From Rhodospirillaceae bacterium (lineage in GTDB: Bacteria > Pseudomonadota > Alphaproteobacteria > Bin65), in NCBI GenBank assembly GCA_011523655.1, contig WTGH01000023.1, positions 20,172 to 81,623 of the forward strand: a stretch of 61,452 nt of DNA, in the 5' to 3' direction. The position numbers and the translations under genes are program-made. The notes below the pieces were generated by a model. That model ran no database searches. It worked only from the letters and a program-made list of their open reading frames with translations, and was not told where the DNA came from. Positions 20,013 through 27,375 of this stretch are shown piece after piece (position 1 is the stretch's first letter; each line of letters opens with the position of its first letter).

Positions 20013-20602
20013 GCGGGGCGCTCTATCCGCGGAACCGGATTGCGTCCGTACTGCTGAAGTCGGGAGTTCCCGACTGCTACCGGATCGTGCCGGCGCGCCA
20101 TATGGCCAATCCCCTGGGCGCTGTGCCCGCCGACTCGCGCTTTTGCTCGCGCAATGCCGGCTACACCGTACTCTACGCCTCGCCCGCCTTCGCCACCGCC
20201 TTTATCGAAACCGTCGTGCGGGACAGGTTCGCGCGGCGGCGGGAACGGCAGGTCGCGCTGAGAGAAATCACGGCGCGCGCATGGGTGCGCATCTCGACGC
20301 GACCCGAAACCGAGTTGACGCTGCTCGACCTGCGCGGAGACGGATGCGCCCGCATCGGAGCGCCGACCGACACGGTTCGCGCCAGAAATCATGCAGCGGG
20401 GCGCGCGTTTGCCAAGTCCATCCATGCGGCACACCGCGATATCGACGGCTTGGTCTATGTGTCCCGGCTGACGGAAGAAGAGGTCTATGCCGTCTTCGAC
20501 CGTGGCATGGCGAGGTTGGAGGCCACCGGAACGGGCATGCTGGCGGACCAACCCGATCTGCCGGTTGTTCTGGAACGATATGGAATCGAGCTCGTTCGGT
20601 AG
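20009..20602 (+). CDS. RES-domain toxin
   Basis: 197 residues starting at GTG 20009, overlapping the antitoxin stop. The family's namesake residues can be seen: Arg in PDCYRIVPARH, Glu in FATAFIETVVRD and Ser in GLVYVSRL. RES toxins act on NAD+ (phosphorolysis or degradation) or as related ADP-ribosyltransferases and arrest growth. The gene is full length, so the module looks intact. Confidence 0.87.
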   Translation: MSGALYPRNRIASVLLKSGVPDCYRIVPARHMANPLGAVPADSRFCSRNAGYTVLYASPAFATAFIETVVRDRFARRRERQVALREITARAWVRISTRPETELTLLDLRGDGCARIGAPTDTVRARNHAAGRAFAKSIHAAHRDIDGLVYVSRLTEEEVYAVFDRGMARLEATGTGMLADQPDLPVVLERYGIELVR

Positions 20603-20844
20603 CATCGGGGAGGATCGGACTCTGCGGGTAGCCCCGATCGCGGATGCGTGGCACGGACCGCGCCCTGGGCGATCGCGGCGCAGTATGGGGCGACTCGCAT
20701 CGGAGGCACGGCCCGGCGGCGCGCGAGGTGGACACTCCAGTCGTTGGCGCGGAAGTGTTGCGCCGGTTCCGCACCGCCACAGCGGCGACGGCGGGCCGTT
20801 CTTCGCTGTTGTGCGAAACCATATTTTACTTTATGTTTTCACAC

Positions 20845-21081
20845 ATGAGAACGACGATCGACATCAACGATGCGCTGCTCCAGGCGGTCAAGGCGCGCGC
20901 GGCGCGGGAGCACAAGACGCTGAAGGAGACGTTCGAGCAGGCCCTTCGCGCCTTTCTGGCCAACCCGGCGCCCGGCGCCCACGCGCCGGCCATCCCGGTT
21001 TTCAGGGGACAGGGCGTCCAGCCCAGCGTGGACCTGACGGACAGCGCGGCGCTTCTGGCCATCCTGGATGCAGAGCCCTGA
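20845..21081 (+). CDS. vapB: VapB-type antitoxin
   Basis: 78 residues. The ribbon-helix-helix N-terminus MRTTIDINDALLQAVKARAA is typical of VapB, and the C-terminal tail (PVFRGQGVQPSVDLTDSAAL) wraps the toxin in known complexes. An in-frame ATG at 20833 is an alternative start. An imperfect inverted repeat (TGTGCGAAA near 20811 and TTTTCACACA near 20836) brackets the start and could be the operator. It overlaps vapC by 14 bp. Confidence 0.85.
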   Translation: MRTTIDINDALLQAVKARAAREHKTLKETFEQALRAFLANPAPGAHAPAIPVFRGQGVQPSVDLTDSAALLAILDAEP

Positions 21082-21499
21082 CGTCAGCGTGCTGGTGAGC
21101 GCGTTTCGCGCCGACGCGCCCCACCACCGGATGTGCCGGCGCTGGCTGGCGGAAGCGATGTCGGGCCGGGAAAGCGTCGGCCTGTCGGAACTTGCGCTCA
21201 GCGGCGTCCTCCGGATCCTGACGCATCCCCGGGTCTTCCATCCGCCCACCCCGGGCGAGGCCGCCGTCGCGTTCGTCGACGCCCTGCGCGCGCAGCCGGC
21301 CGCCGCGGCGCTGCGCCCGGGCGACGGCCACTGGCGCATCTTCCGCGGCATGGCGGACACGCTCAGGCTGACCGGCAACCGGCTGCCCGACGCCTACCAC
21401 GCGGCGCTCGCCATCGAGCACGGCTGCGAATGGGTGACGCTCGACCGCGGCTACGCCATCTATCCCGGATTGCGCATTCTCAATCTGCTGGACGGCTGA
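21068..21499 (+). CDS. vapC: VapC-type PIN-domain ribonuclease toxin
   Basis: 143 residues. The acidic PIN residues are present: Asp in PDVSVLVSAF at the start, Glu in SELALSGVLRI, Asp in NRLPDAYHAALA and Asp in WVTLDRGYA. VapC toxins cleave tRNA or rRNA with Mg2+. It overlaps the antitoxin frame, so the pair is translationally coupled and appears intact. Confidence 0.9.
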   Translation: MQSPDVSVLVSAFRADAPHHRMCRRWLAEAMSGRESVGLSELALSGVLRILTHPRVFHPPTPGEAAVAFVDALRAQPAAAALRPGDGHWRIFRGMADTLRLTGNRLPDAYHAALAIEHGCEWVTLDRGYAIYPGLRILNLLDG

Positions 21500-21571
21500 C
21501 CGGCCGGCGAAGCAAAGCCTCGATTGCAGCGCGCGCCACCGACCTTGCGGACGAAGCGCAGGTGTCGGGGA

Positions 21572-21838
21572 TCACGCGCCGCCTTCGGAAGGAAGCCTTT
21601 CGAACTCCGCCTCGATGGACGCGAGAACGCGGCGGTTCTCGTCCGCTAAATCGGACAATGCACCGAACCCGGCCATCCACGGCGGTTCCGTGTCGCCGGC
21701 GCGATCCTCGTGCGGGCAGCGCCGGATCTGCTCTTCCACCGCTTCGGCAAGGAATTCCCGCAACGTGACGCCGCGCGCGGCGGCAAGCGCCTCGGCCTGC
21801 CGGAACAGGAGGTCGGGAAGTTCGATTGTCGTTTTCAT
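21572..21838 (-). CDS. solitary ribbon-helix-helix antitoxin-like protein
   Basis: 88 residues from the ATG at 21838. The N-terminus MKTTIELPDLLFRQAEALAA resembles VapB-type antitoxins, with a C-terminal half (PPWMAGFGALSDLADENRRV) of the kind that binds PIN toxins. It converges on vapC, and no toxin gene follows on its own strand, so it is an orphan. It may be a remnant, or a second antitoxin acting in trans on vapC. Confidence 0.7.
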   Translation of the reverse strand: MKTTIELPDLLFRQAEALAAARGVTLREFLAEAVEEQIRRCPHEDRAGDTEPPWMAGFGALSDLADENRRVLASIEAEFERLPSEGGA

Positions 21839-21863
21839 CGATCTAAATTTCCCTGAATTCGGA

Positions 21864-22328
21864 TCACCCCCCACCCCCATCCCGGCATTGCAGGATGTGG
21901 GTGCATTCGCAGGAGAAGACCCGCTCGCCGTCCTGGTTGACCGTCCGGTGCTCCATGGTCACCGCGCCGCGGTCGGGCTTCGACTCGAAGCGCCGGACCG
22001 AGACGACCTCCGATTCGACGTGCAGCGTGTCGCCGGGGCGCACCGGCTTGAGCCAGCGCAATTTGTCGATGCCGGGGCTGGCCAGCGCCGCCGCGCCGAT
22101 GACGCCGTCCATCTGGAACTGGCGGAAGGTCATGCAGACCGTGTGGAAGCCGCTCGCCATCAGGCCGCCCTGGGCCACGGTGCGCGGGTGGCGCGCGTTG
22201 GTGTGGTAGGGCTGCGGGTCCCACTGCATGGCGAAATCGATCACCTGGCTCTCGGTCACCGTCTCGCCTTCGGTGACGAACCGGTCGCCGGGTGCGAAGT
22301 CCTCCATGAACAGATCGTAGCCGCCCAT
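21864..22328 (-). CDS. MaoC-family (hot-dog) dehydratase
   Basis: 154 residues from the ATG at 22328, preceded by GGGGGAAAGGCG. The hydratase motif is visible: AMQWDPQPYHTN with the catalytic Asp and His, followed by GGLMASGFHTVCM and RPGDTLHVESEVV. It probably hydrates or dehydrates a short 3-hydroxyacyl-CoA. It is not in an operon with a recognised pathway gene. The codons further upstream are Arg/Pro-rich and are not taken as part of the protein. Confidence 0.85.
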   Translation of the reverse strand: MGGYDLFMEDFAPGDRFVTEGETVTESQVIDFAMQWDPQPYHTNARHPRTVAQGGLMASGFHTVCMTFRQFQMDGVIGAAALASPGIDKLRWLKPVRPGDTLHVESEVVSVRRFESKPDRGAVTMEHRTVNQDGERVFSCECTHILQCRDGGGG

Positions 22329-22485
22329 CGCCTTTCCCCCGATCGCCTGCCCCGTGCCGCGCCGCATGATAGAGGCCCCGGCGCAGCCCGGAAAAGGCGA
22401 AAAGCGGCCCGGCGGCGCGGCCCGTCCCTTTTCGGCCGGGAGCGCCCTGGGACGGCTCGCCGACGCAGACGCCGTCAAAAAGCGC

Positions 22486-22515
22486 TTGACTTCCGGACAG
22501 GAACATTATATGAAC
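22486..22515 (+). promoter_or_regulatory. promoter with overlapping LexA (SOS) box
   Basis: TTGACT (22486-22491), a 17-base spacer and TATGAA (22509-22514) form a good sigma-70 type promoter on the plus strand. GAAC-N7-GAAC (22501-22515) overlaps its -10 side. GAAC-N7-GAAC is the complement of the alphaproteobacterial LexA consensus GTTC-N7-GTTC. No SOS gene lies downstream; only two mini-frames follow. Confidence 0.5.
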
Positions 22516-22799
22516 AAATAGCGTTTACAGCGGGCGGCCCGCAGACCCGGCGCGGCTTCCGGCTCGGGAAGGAGAGGCCGGCGTGACCAGAAATATGAAT
22601 AAAAACCTTCTATGAAAAATATGTGCATAATTTCCTGTTAACGAACCACAATATCTTATGTCCATTTCGGCCGAAAACCGCAATATATTGCGTTTCAGCG
22701 GCCTTCTCTGGCCCCAGGCCACGAAAAAAATTGTGAATTACAGAACGTTCTGTCTACAGAGGGCATCAGGATGCGGTGGCACGGAACGGGAGAGCGATC

Positions 22800-22829
22800 C
22801 ATGACGAATCATGACATTTCATGACACCC
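22800..22829. repeat. 10-bp phased CATGAC repeat, short array
   Basis: Three CATGAC units at exact 10-bp spacing, with spacers GAAT and ATTT. It is the same motif as the longer array at 23038. Confidence 0.7.
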
Positions 22830-23037
22830 TGCGAGGCCCCGGCGGCCGCCCGGACCCGAACCGCCGTCCCGACCGGCCGTTCCCCTTCCCGTCATCTCGA
22901 CCGAGCGTCAGCGAGTGGAGGGAACTCAGCTTGATTTATCCGACAGGAACCCGGAGTTCGGCGCCGGGATTCCTCCACTCCGCAGTCCTGCGGACTGCTC
23001 CGGTCGGAATGACGGGCGAGGGCGAAGAAGGGGCGAT

Positions 23038-23087
23038 CATGACGAATCATGACACTTCATGACACTTCATGACGGATCATGACACCC
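23038..23087. repeat. 10-bp phased CATGAC repeat, long array
   Basis: Five CATGAC units at exact 10-bp spacing, with spacers GAAT, ACTT, ACTT and GGAT. One helical turn per unit puts the palindromic TCATGA cores on one face of the DNA. It lies about 80 bp upstream of the IS3-type fragment. Confidence 0.75.
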
Positions 23088-23166
23088 GGGTGGAGTGGGG
23101 CCCATGGCCTGGACAGTTGGGTTGAGAAGGATTGACAGGTGTTTGGGCCCGGTAAGGATAGAGCCC

Positions 23167-23310
23167 ATGAGGAAACGCCGCACATACAGCATCGCCTTCA
23201 AGCGCCAGGTTGCCGAGGAGTATCTCGCCGGCGAGAGCTTCTACGGTCTGTCGCGTCGTCATGACCTGTCCCGCGCTCTGATCCGGCTGTGGGTGGAGAA
23301 GTATGAGGCC
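23167..23310 (+). pseudogene. IS3-family OrfA fragment
   Basis: The ATG at 23167 opens MRKRRTYSIAFKRQVAEEYL, the HTH of the IS3/IS911 OrfA transposase subunit, and continues to about VEKYEAGA. It then breaks off into an unrelated frame where an IS110 fragment begins. TGGACAGTTGGGTTGAGAAGG at about 23109 may be the left end of the insertion. OrfB is missing, so this copy cannot move. Confidence 0.7.
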
Positions 23311-23313
23311 GGC

Positions 23314-23455
23314 GCGACCTCAGGCGGCTTCTGGTGGTCGGCGCCATGTCGGTGATCCGCAACGCGGTGCGCAGCGGCCGGTTCCCCGATCCGTGGCTCG
23401 CCCGGATGGTGGCGCGCAAGCCGCGCAAGCTGGTTGCGGTCGCGCTCGCCACCCC
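23314..23455 (+). pseudogene. IS110-family transposase C-terminal fragment
   Basis: The frame reads RRLLVVGAMSVIRNAVR followed by PWLARMVARKPRKLVAVALA. This is the conserved end of the IS110/IS116/IS902 transposase (DEDD type), which normally continues N-K-M/T-A-R. It joins directly to the IS3 fragment upstream and loses homology after about 23455. Everything N-terminal is missing. Confidence 0.65.
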
Positions 23456-23490
23456 CACACCGCGCCTGGGGGACGACCGCACGTTCAAAG

Positions 23491-23532
23491 TGAGAAATTT
23501 TCAGTCGGCAAAAATGAGAAATTTTCGGTCGG
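23491..23532. repeat. direct repeat TGAGAAATTTTC(A/G)GTCGG
   Basis: Two 18-bp copies at 23491-23508 and 23515-23532 differ at one base. They are likely the end of a lost insertion sequence, with multiple transposase-binding repeats. Confidence 0.6.
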
Positions 23533-23744
23533 AATTGACACGCAGTGCAGACAAGGCATTGACGCAGATAGGAGGATTCGATTTTAAGCTAACAGTCTGT
23601 CGGACTTTGGCGTATTTCGACAGAGACGCTGGCTTCTGGCCTGCTGTTTTCGGACATAGTTCGGCGCCCGAGGCCGATCCGCGGTGTCGGGATGACGGTG
23701 TCGGGCTGACGGGGTCGGGGAGTTCTATCGCTTCTTCGCTGTCT

Positions 23745-24130
23745 AGGTTCCGGCAAGGGCTTGCAACCGATGCAGGCGCCGGCAGTTGTAGGCCAGGGTG
23801 GCAAGCTGCCACTCGATCTCGGCCCCGGCGAAGCCGCGCAGGCGGAAGTGGGTGAACCCCATCGTCCGCTTGAGCACCCCAAAGACCGGCTCCACGGTTT
23901 GCTTGCGCAGCCGGTATTTGGCCTGCGGCCCGGGCTGCTGCAGGCGGGCGCGCATCGCCAGCATCCAAGTGCTGCGCATCGTGGGAGACGGACGCGGCGC
24001 GGGCTCGGGACGGAAGTCGTGCCGGCACCGGCCTCCTTCGGCTCCGGTCGCGACCAGCACCTCGACCCCGCGCCCCTGCAACGCCGCGACCTCGACGCCG
24101 TTGGCATAGCCTTGTCCATGAAGCCTGCCC
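23745..24130 (-). pseudogene. IS1182/IS5-like transposase C-terminal fragment
   Basis: The minus-strand frame reads YANGVEVAALQGRGVEVLVA, then KYRLRKQTVEPVFGVLKRTM, then AEIEWQLATLAYNCRRLHRL. The EPVFGVLK block with the catalytic Glu, and the final WQLATLAYN, are typical of IS1182-type DDE transposases. The N-terminal two thirds are missing. The fragment begins where the ISKra4 fragment ends, so one element broke the other. Confidence 0.7.
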
Positions 24131-24540
24131 ATGCGCGGTCGAAGCGTCCGGATTTGTTGAGGGCGCGGACGGTGAGGACGGCCTGCCCGCTGTGGATGCG
24201 CCATCGCCTGTCGAAGCGCTTTATTCTCTGTGTGACGAATATTTTGTTGGCGGCTTCGACGACGCCGGAACCGAAGGCGAGGCCCCGGTCGCTGAGGACG
24301 CGATAGCGCATGCGCTTGCGGCGATTGCGGAAGAAGGCGAGGTCGTGCTCGATGGCGTTGCGCGTGGTGCGGTTTCTCCCTGCCTTGTCGCGCAGATAGC
24401 GCAGTGCCCGTATGACCTTGGCGACGCCGTGCGGGTCATGGCGCAGGACATGGCGGTATGTCTCGAATCAGCGGGGATCGACGGTATGGTCGGGGGCTGT
24501 GCGGAGATGCTCGCAGGCATGCCAGAAGTTGCCCGCCCCC
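24110..24540 (-). pseudogene. ISKra4-family transposase C-terminal fragment
   Basis: The minus-strand frame contains FWHACEHLRTA, an in-frame TGA, then FETYRHVLRHDPHGVAKVIR, NAIEHDLAFFRNRRKRMRY, FGSGVVEAANKIFVTQRIK and SGQAVLTVRALNKSGRFDRA. This is the conserved end of ISKra4 transposases. The TGA sits where homologues have Trp, so it is dead as well as truncated. Only the last third of the protein remains. Confidence 0.7.
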
Positions 24541-24878
24541 GCTGCCATTGAAGTCCTTGAAAACGAAAGATGTTTTGAAGGGCTTTTTGATTCCGGAAAG
24601 GTTGCGGACCCGCTCCGGGATTCGTATGGGAATCGGGAAATTCCGGATTCGGACTGTCGACAGCGACGAACAGAAATTCCAATCCGGGAAGCCCCGTTCT
24701 CCGAGGATACCGACCCGTCCTGGAAGGATGAGATTACCGCGGCCGGCTTGGCGGGAATTCCCGATCCCGCCTGCCGCGGCGACCTGACGATCCGGGTCCG
24801 ACGCGAACCGTCTATGCAGGGTCCGACGCGAACCGTCGATGCGGAATGACGCGCCGCACGGGAAACTCAATCACGCCC
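24541..24878. other. intergenic stretch beside IS remnants
   Basis: No gene seen in about 340 bp. It contains a 25-bp tandem duplication at 24794-24843 just behind the argE-like stop. The short open frames here have no recognisable domain. Confidence 0.5.
24794..24843. repeat. 25-bp tandem duplication
   Basis: GGGTCCGACGCGAACCGTCT-ATGCA at 24794-24818 is followed directly by a copy with two differences at 24819-24843. It lies 36 bp beyond the stop of the deacetylase gene. Confidence 0.75.
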
Positions 24879-26051
24879 TTATGCCGCGCACACCCGGTTC
24901 AGCAGCCGCCGCAGGAACGCTTCACAGGCCTCCACCTGTTCGAGGGCGATGAACTCGTCCGGCTTGTGGGCCTGGGCGATGTCGCCGGGACCGCAGATCA
25001 CGGTCGGTATGTCGGCTTCCTGAAACAGCCCTGCTTCCGTAGCGTATGACACCGCGTGGGTTTGGTTCGTTTCGGCCAACGCCATGACCAGGGTCTCGGC
25101 GTCGGAACCCTCATCAGGCCGAAGTCCCGGCACCATGACACGCTGTTCGGTGACGATGGAAGCCCCATCGTAGGCGCGCTGCATCTCGGGCAGGAGCGTT
25201 TCAGCAGCATAGGCCTCGAACCGGTCGATGATCTCGTCGCCATTGTGATCCGGCAGCAGGCGGCACTCCCAGAAAAAGCGGCATTTCCCGGGAATGATGT
25301 TGAGCGCGGTGCCGCCGTTCGCGAGGCCGACGCTGATCGTGGTATAAGGGAGATCGAAGCGGCCGCCGGTATCGCCGCGGTCCCGGAATTCCGCAGCCAG
25401 ATCTTCGAGGAAGGCGATAAGCCGGGCGCCGTAGAAGATCGCATTGACGCCCCGGTCGGTCGCGCTCGAATGGGCCTCGAGCCCGGTCACCGTGGTATTG
25501 AACGTGCGAACGCCCTTGTGGGCGTTCACCACTCTCATGCTCGAGGGCTCGCCGACGATCGTCAGCCGCGGCGGCACGCCCTCGCTGCGCAGGTGACGAA
25601 TGATGCCGTGGACGCCGAAGCACCCGACTTCCTCGTCGTAGGAGAAGGCGAAGTTGATCGGCGTCTTGAGCGGCCGCGCCACGAATTCGGGCACCAGGGC
25701 GAGGGCGACCGCGATAAAGCTCTTCATGTCTGCGGTGCCGCGCCCGTAGAGACGGCCGTTCCGCTGCGCCAGTACGAACGGATCACTCGACCAGTCCTGG
25801 CCGTCGACCGGGACCACATCGGTGTGGCCGGAGAGGGCGATGCCCGGGCGGTCGTCCGGGCCGATGGTGGCGTAGAGATTGGCCTTGCGCCCGCTATCGT
25901 CGTGGATGAGTCGGCTCTCGACTCCGAACCCCGCCAGATAGTCCCGGACGAAGTGGATCAGCTCCAGATTCGAATTTCTGCTGGTCGTATCGAAGCCGAT
26001 GAGGCGGCGGATCATCTCCACGCTCGTGATCGCCTGGGCGTTCATACGCAA
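24879..26051 (-). CDS. M20 metallopeptidase, acetylornithine deacetylase (ArgE) type
   Basis: 390 residues. Zn-dependent amide hydrolase of the M20 family. Metal-site motifs are seen: LSGHTDVVPVDG near residue 74 (His and Asp ligands), YGRGTADMKSF near 104, and FSYDEEVGCFGVHG with the catalytic Glu. The dimerisation domain follows (AHKGVRTFNTTVTGLEAHSS) and the last His ligand lies in QAHKPDEF. The nearest functional match is ArgE, which releases ornithine from N-acetylornithine. In this catabolic neighbourhood, without other arg genes, it could instead hydrolyse another N-acyl amino acid, so no symbol is given. Confidence 0.85.
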   Translation of the reverse strand: MRMNAQAITSVEMIRRLIGFDTTSRNSNLELIHFVRDYLAGFGVESRLIHDDSGRKANLYATIGPDDRPGIALSGHTDVVPVDGQDWSSDPFVLAQRNGRLYGRGTADMKSFIAVALALVPEFVARPLKTPINFAFSYDEEVGCFGVHGIIRHLRSEGVPPRLTIVGEPSSMRVVNAHKGVRTFNTTVTGLEAHSSATDRGVNAIFYGARLIAFLEDLAAEFRDRGDTGGRFDLPYTTISVGLANGGTALNIIPGKCRFFWECRLLPDHNGDEIIDRFEAYAAETLLPEMQRAYDGASIVTEQRVMVPGLRPDEGSDAETLVMALAETNQTHAVSYATEAGLFQEADIPTVICGPGDIAQAHKPDEFIALEQVEACEAFLRRLLNRVCAA

Positions 26052-26223
26052 TCGCTTCTCCGCGTCCAGTCAGGATTGCTCTGGAGTCTCCTGCGACGGG
26101 CCGAAATCATATTGCGGGGTCCGTTCGCGCCGCAAGCCCGGCGTCGTGCAGCGTGGTGCGCCGCGGCCCGTTCGTGCACAATCCGGCAGGGAACGACCTA
26201 GCCGATGTCAGGGGGAGATGTCC

Positions 26224-27024
26224 ATGTCCAACCAGCTTCTGGTAGAGCGCGACGGCGCCATCTGTACCGTTACGCTCAACCTTCCTGAAAGACTCAATCC
26301 GATGACTGCGCCCGGAATGGTCGATGCCATCGTCGCAGCAACGGAAGCCATCGACAGGGACAGCGGTATTCGCGTGGCGATCCTGACCGGCGCCGGGAAA
26401 GCGTTTTCCGCTGGCGGCGACCTGAAGCGGGTGGCGGCAGCGGACAGCCCCACGCGCCGGCCGCCCGTCGAGGTGCACAATTGGTATATCGAGGGCGTGC
26501 AACGGATCCCCAGGATGATCGATGCGCTGCGCGTACCGCTGATCGCCGCTGTCAACGGCCCTGCGATCAGCGGGGGATGCGACCTGGCCTGCATGGCGGA
26601 TATACGCATCGCCGGCGAATCGGCCACGTTCGCGTCGAACTTCATACGCCTCGGCATCATTCCGGGGGACGGCGGGGCCTATTTCCTGACTCGCGCCATC
26701 GGCAGCGCGCGGGCCGCCGAGATGATCTTTACCGGCGACACGATCGACGCCCGGCAGGCGCTCGCCTGGGGCCTGGTTTCGCGGGTGGTGCCGGACGGGG
26801 ATCTGATGGCCGAGGCCAAGAAACTTGCCGGGCGTATCGCCGCCAATCCCGGCTATGCGCTCAGAATGGCGAAGCGCCTGATGCGCGAAACCCGGCACGC
26901 CGATCTGGACGGCGTGCTCGAACTATCCGCGGCGCTGCAGGCGATCGCCCATACCGCGCCGGAATATCGGGAGGCCGTTGACGCCTTCATGGAAAGGCGC
27001 CGACCCGATTTTTCAGGGGCGTGA
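26224..27024 (+). CDS. crotonase-superfamily protein (enoyl-CoA hydratase/isomerase-like)
   Basis: 266 residues from the ATG at 26224 (GGGGGAG upstream). The oxyanion loops are intact: GKAFSAGGDLKR and NGPAISGGCDLACMADIRIA. Of the two Glu residues that hydrate enoyl-CoA in classical crotonase, the first is Asp (GGCDLA) and the second position, normally PEI, reads SNFI. It is therefore unlikely to be an ordinary hydratase; isomerase, hydrolase or ring-cleaving activity on a CoA ester is possible. It is first in the plus-strand catabolic series and lies divergent from the deacetylase gene (172-bp gap). Confidence 0.85.
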   Translation: MSNQLLVERDGAICTVTLNLPERLNPMTAPGMVDAIVAATEAIDRDSGIRVAILTGAGKAFSAGGDLKRVAAADSPTRRPPVEVHNWYIEGVQRIPRMIDALRVPLIAAVNGPAISGGCDLACMADIRIAGESATFASNFIRLGIIPGDGGAYFLTRAIGSARAAEMIFTGDTIDARQALAWGLVSRVVPDGDLMAEAKKLAGRIAANPGYALRMAKRLMRETRHADLDGVLELSAALQAIAHTAPEYREAVDAFMERRRPDFSGA

Positions 27025-27375
27025 AACGGGACCTGCAGTATTTCATACCCGGCGGATTTGCCCGGCAGACCGGATGCCGCCGGTCCCGGTCAGGAGAGTG
27101 GGTCGGGAGGGTTTCGGACAAAGCGTGGCGCTGCACCGATACATCCTCCGCCGGCGCCGGTTCGCCATGCGGGCGGCGCATATGGGACGCGAGTCCGGCA
27201 ATAATCCTTGACTTCGCACCGGCAACCGGACCACGCTTGACAAGCACTCAGTCAGGTTCCTGATCGTGGCTGCCGCAAGGCAGAGCACCGCAGTCCCATT
27301 TTAGCGGCGCGCGACCTGGCCCAGTGATTCCGAAGCCGTTTTCAGTTCGGAATTCAGCGGAGGAGGCACCGAACA
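27025..27375. other. intergenic region with likely promoter of LLM operon
   Basis: 351 bp without a gene. Two TTGAC boxes (TTGACT at 27208-27213, TTGACA at 27237-27242) lie upstream of the monooxygenase gene. The second is followed by AGCACTCAGTCAGG, giving the inverted pair TGAC-N9-GTCA, a plausible repressor site. GGAGGAGG lies just before the next start. Confidence 0.4.

Larger units (their letters stand above)
22329..23166. other. AT-richer accessory intergenic region
   Basis: About 840 bp with no supported gene. It holds a LexA-type box within a promoter (22486-22515) and two overlapping mini-frames behind a good ribosome site: GGAAGGAG, then GTG at 22583 reading MTRNMNKNLL, with ATGA overlap into MKNMCIISC ending at 22641. 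A perfect CAGAACGTTCTG palindrome lies at 22741-22752. Two arrays of CATGAC repeats (22800-22829 and 23038-23087) flank a REP-like stretch. The base composition at 22480-22760 is clearly more AT-rich than in the neighbouring genes. Confidence 0.6.

Noticed and set aside
19969..20709. Alternative frames across the RES toxin gene
   Set aside because: They overlap a coupled toxin-antitoxin pair with clear family residues and contain only Arg/Pro/Gly-rich sequence.
21615..22586. 323-codon plus-strand frame over the antitoxin and MaoC genes
   Set aside because: Antisense to a MaoC-type enzyme with its catalytic motif and a good ribosome site.
23038..23087. CRISPR-like short repeats
   Set aside because: Repeat plus spacer is only 10 bp, spacers are 4 bp and there are no cas genes.
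24192..24551. 119-codon plus-strand frame rich in Ala/Glu (looks protein-like)
   Set aside because: Its complement reads the conserved ISKra4 transposase end, which explains the composition.
27208..27242. Two TTGAC boxes as a tandem promoter
   Set aside because: No convincing -10 element at the right spacing could be fixed by eye, so only a candidate region is noted.
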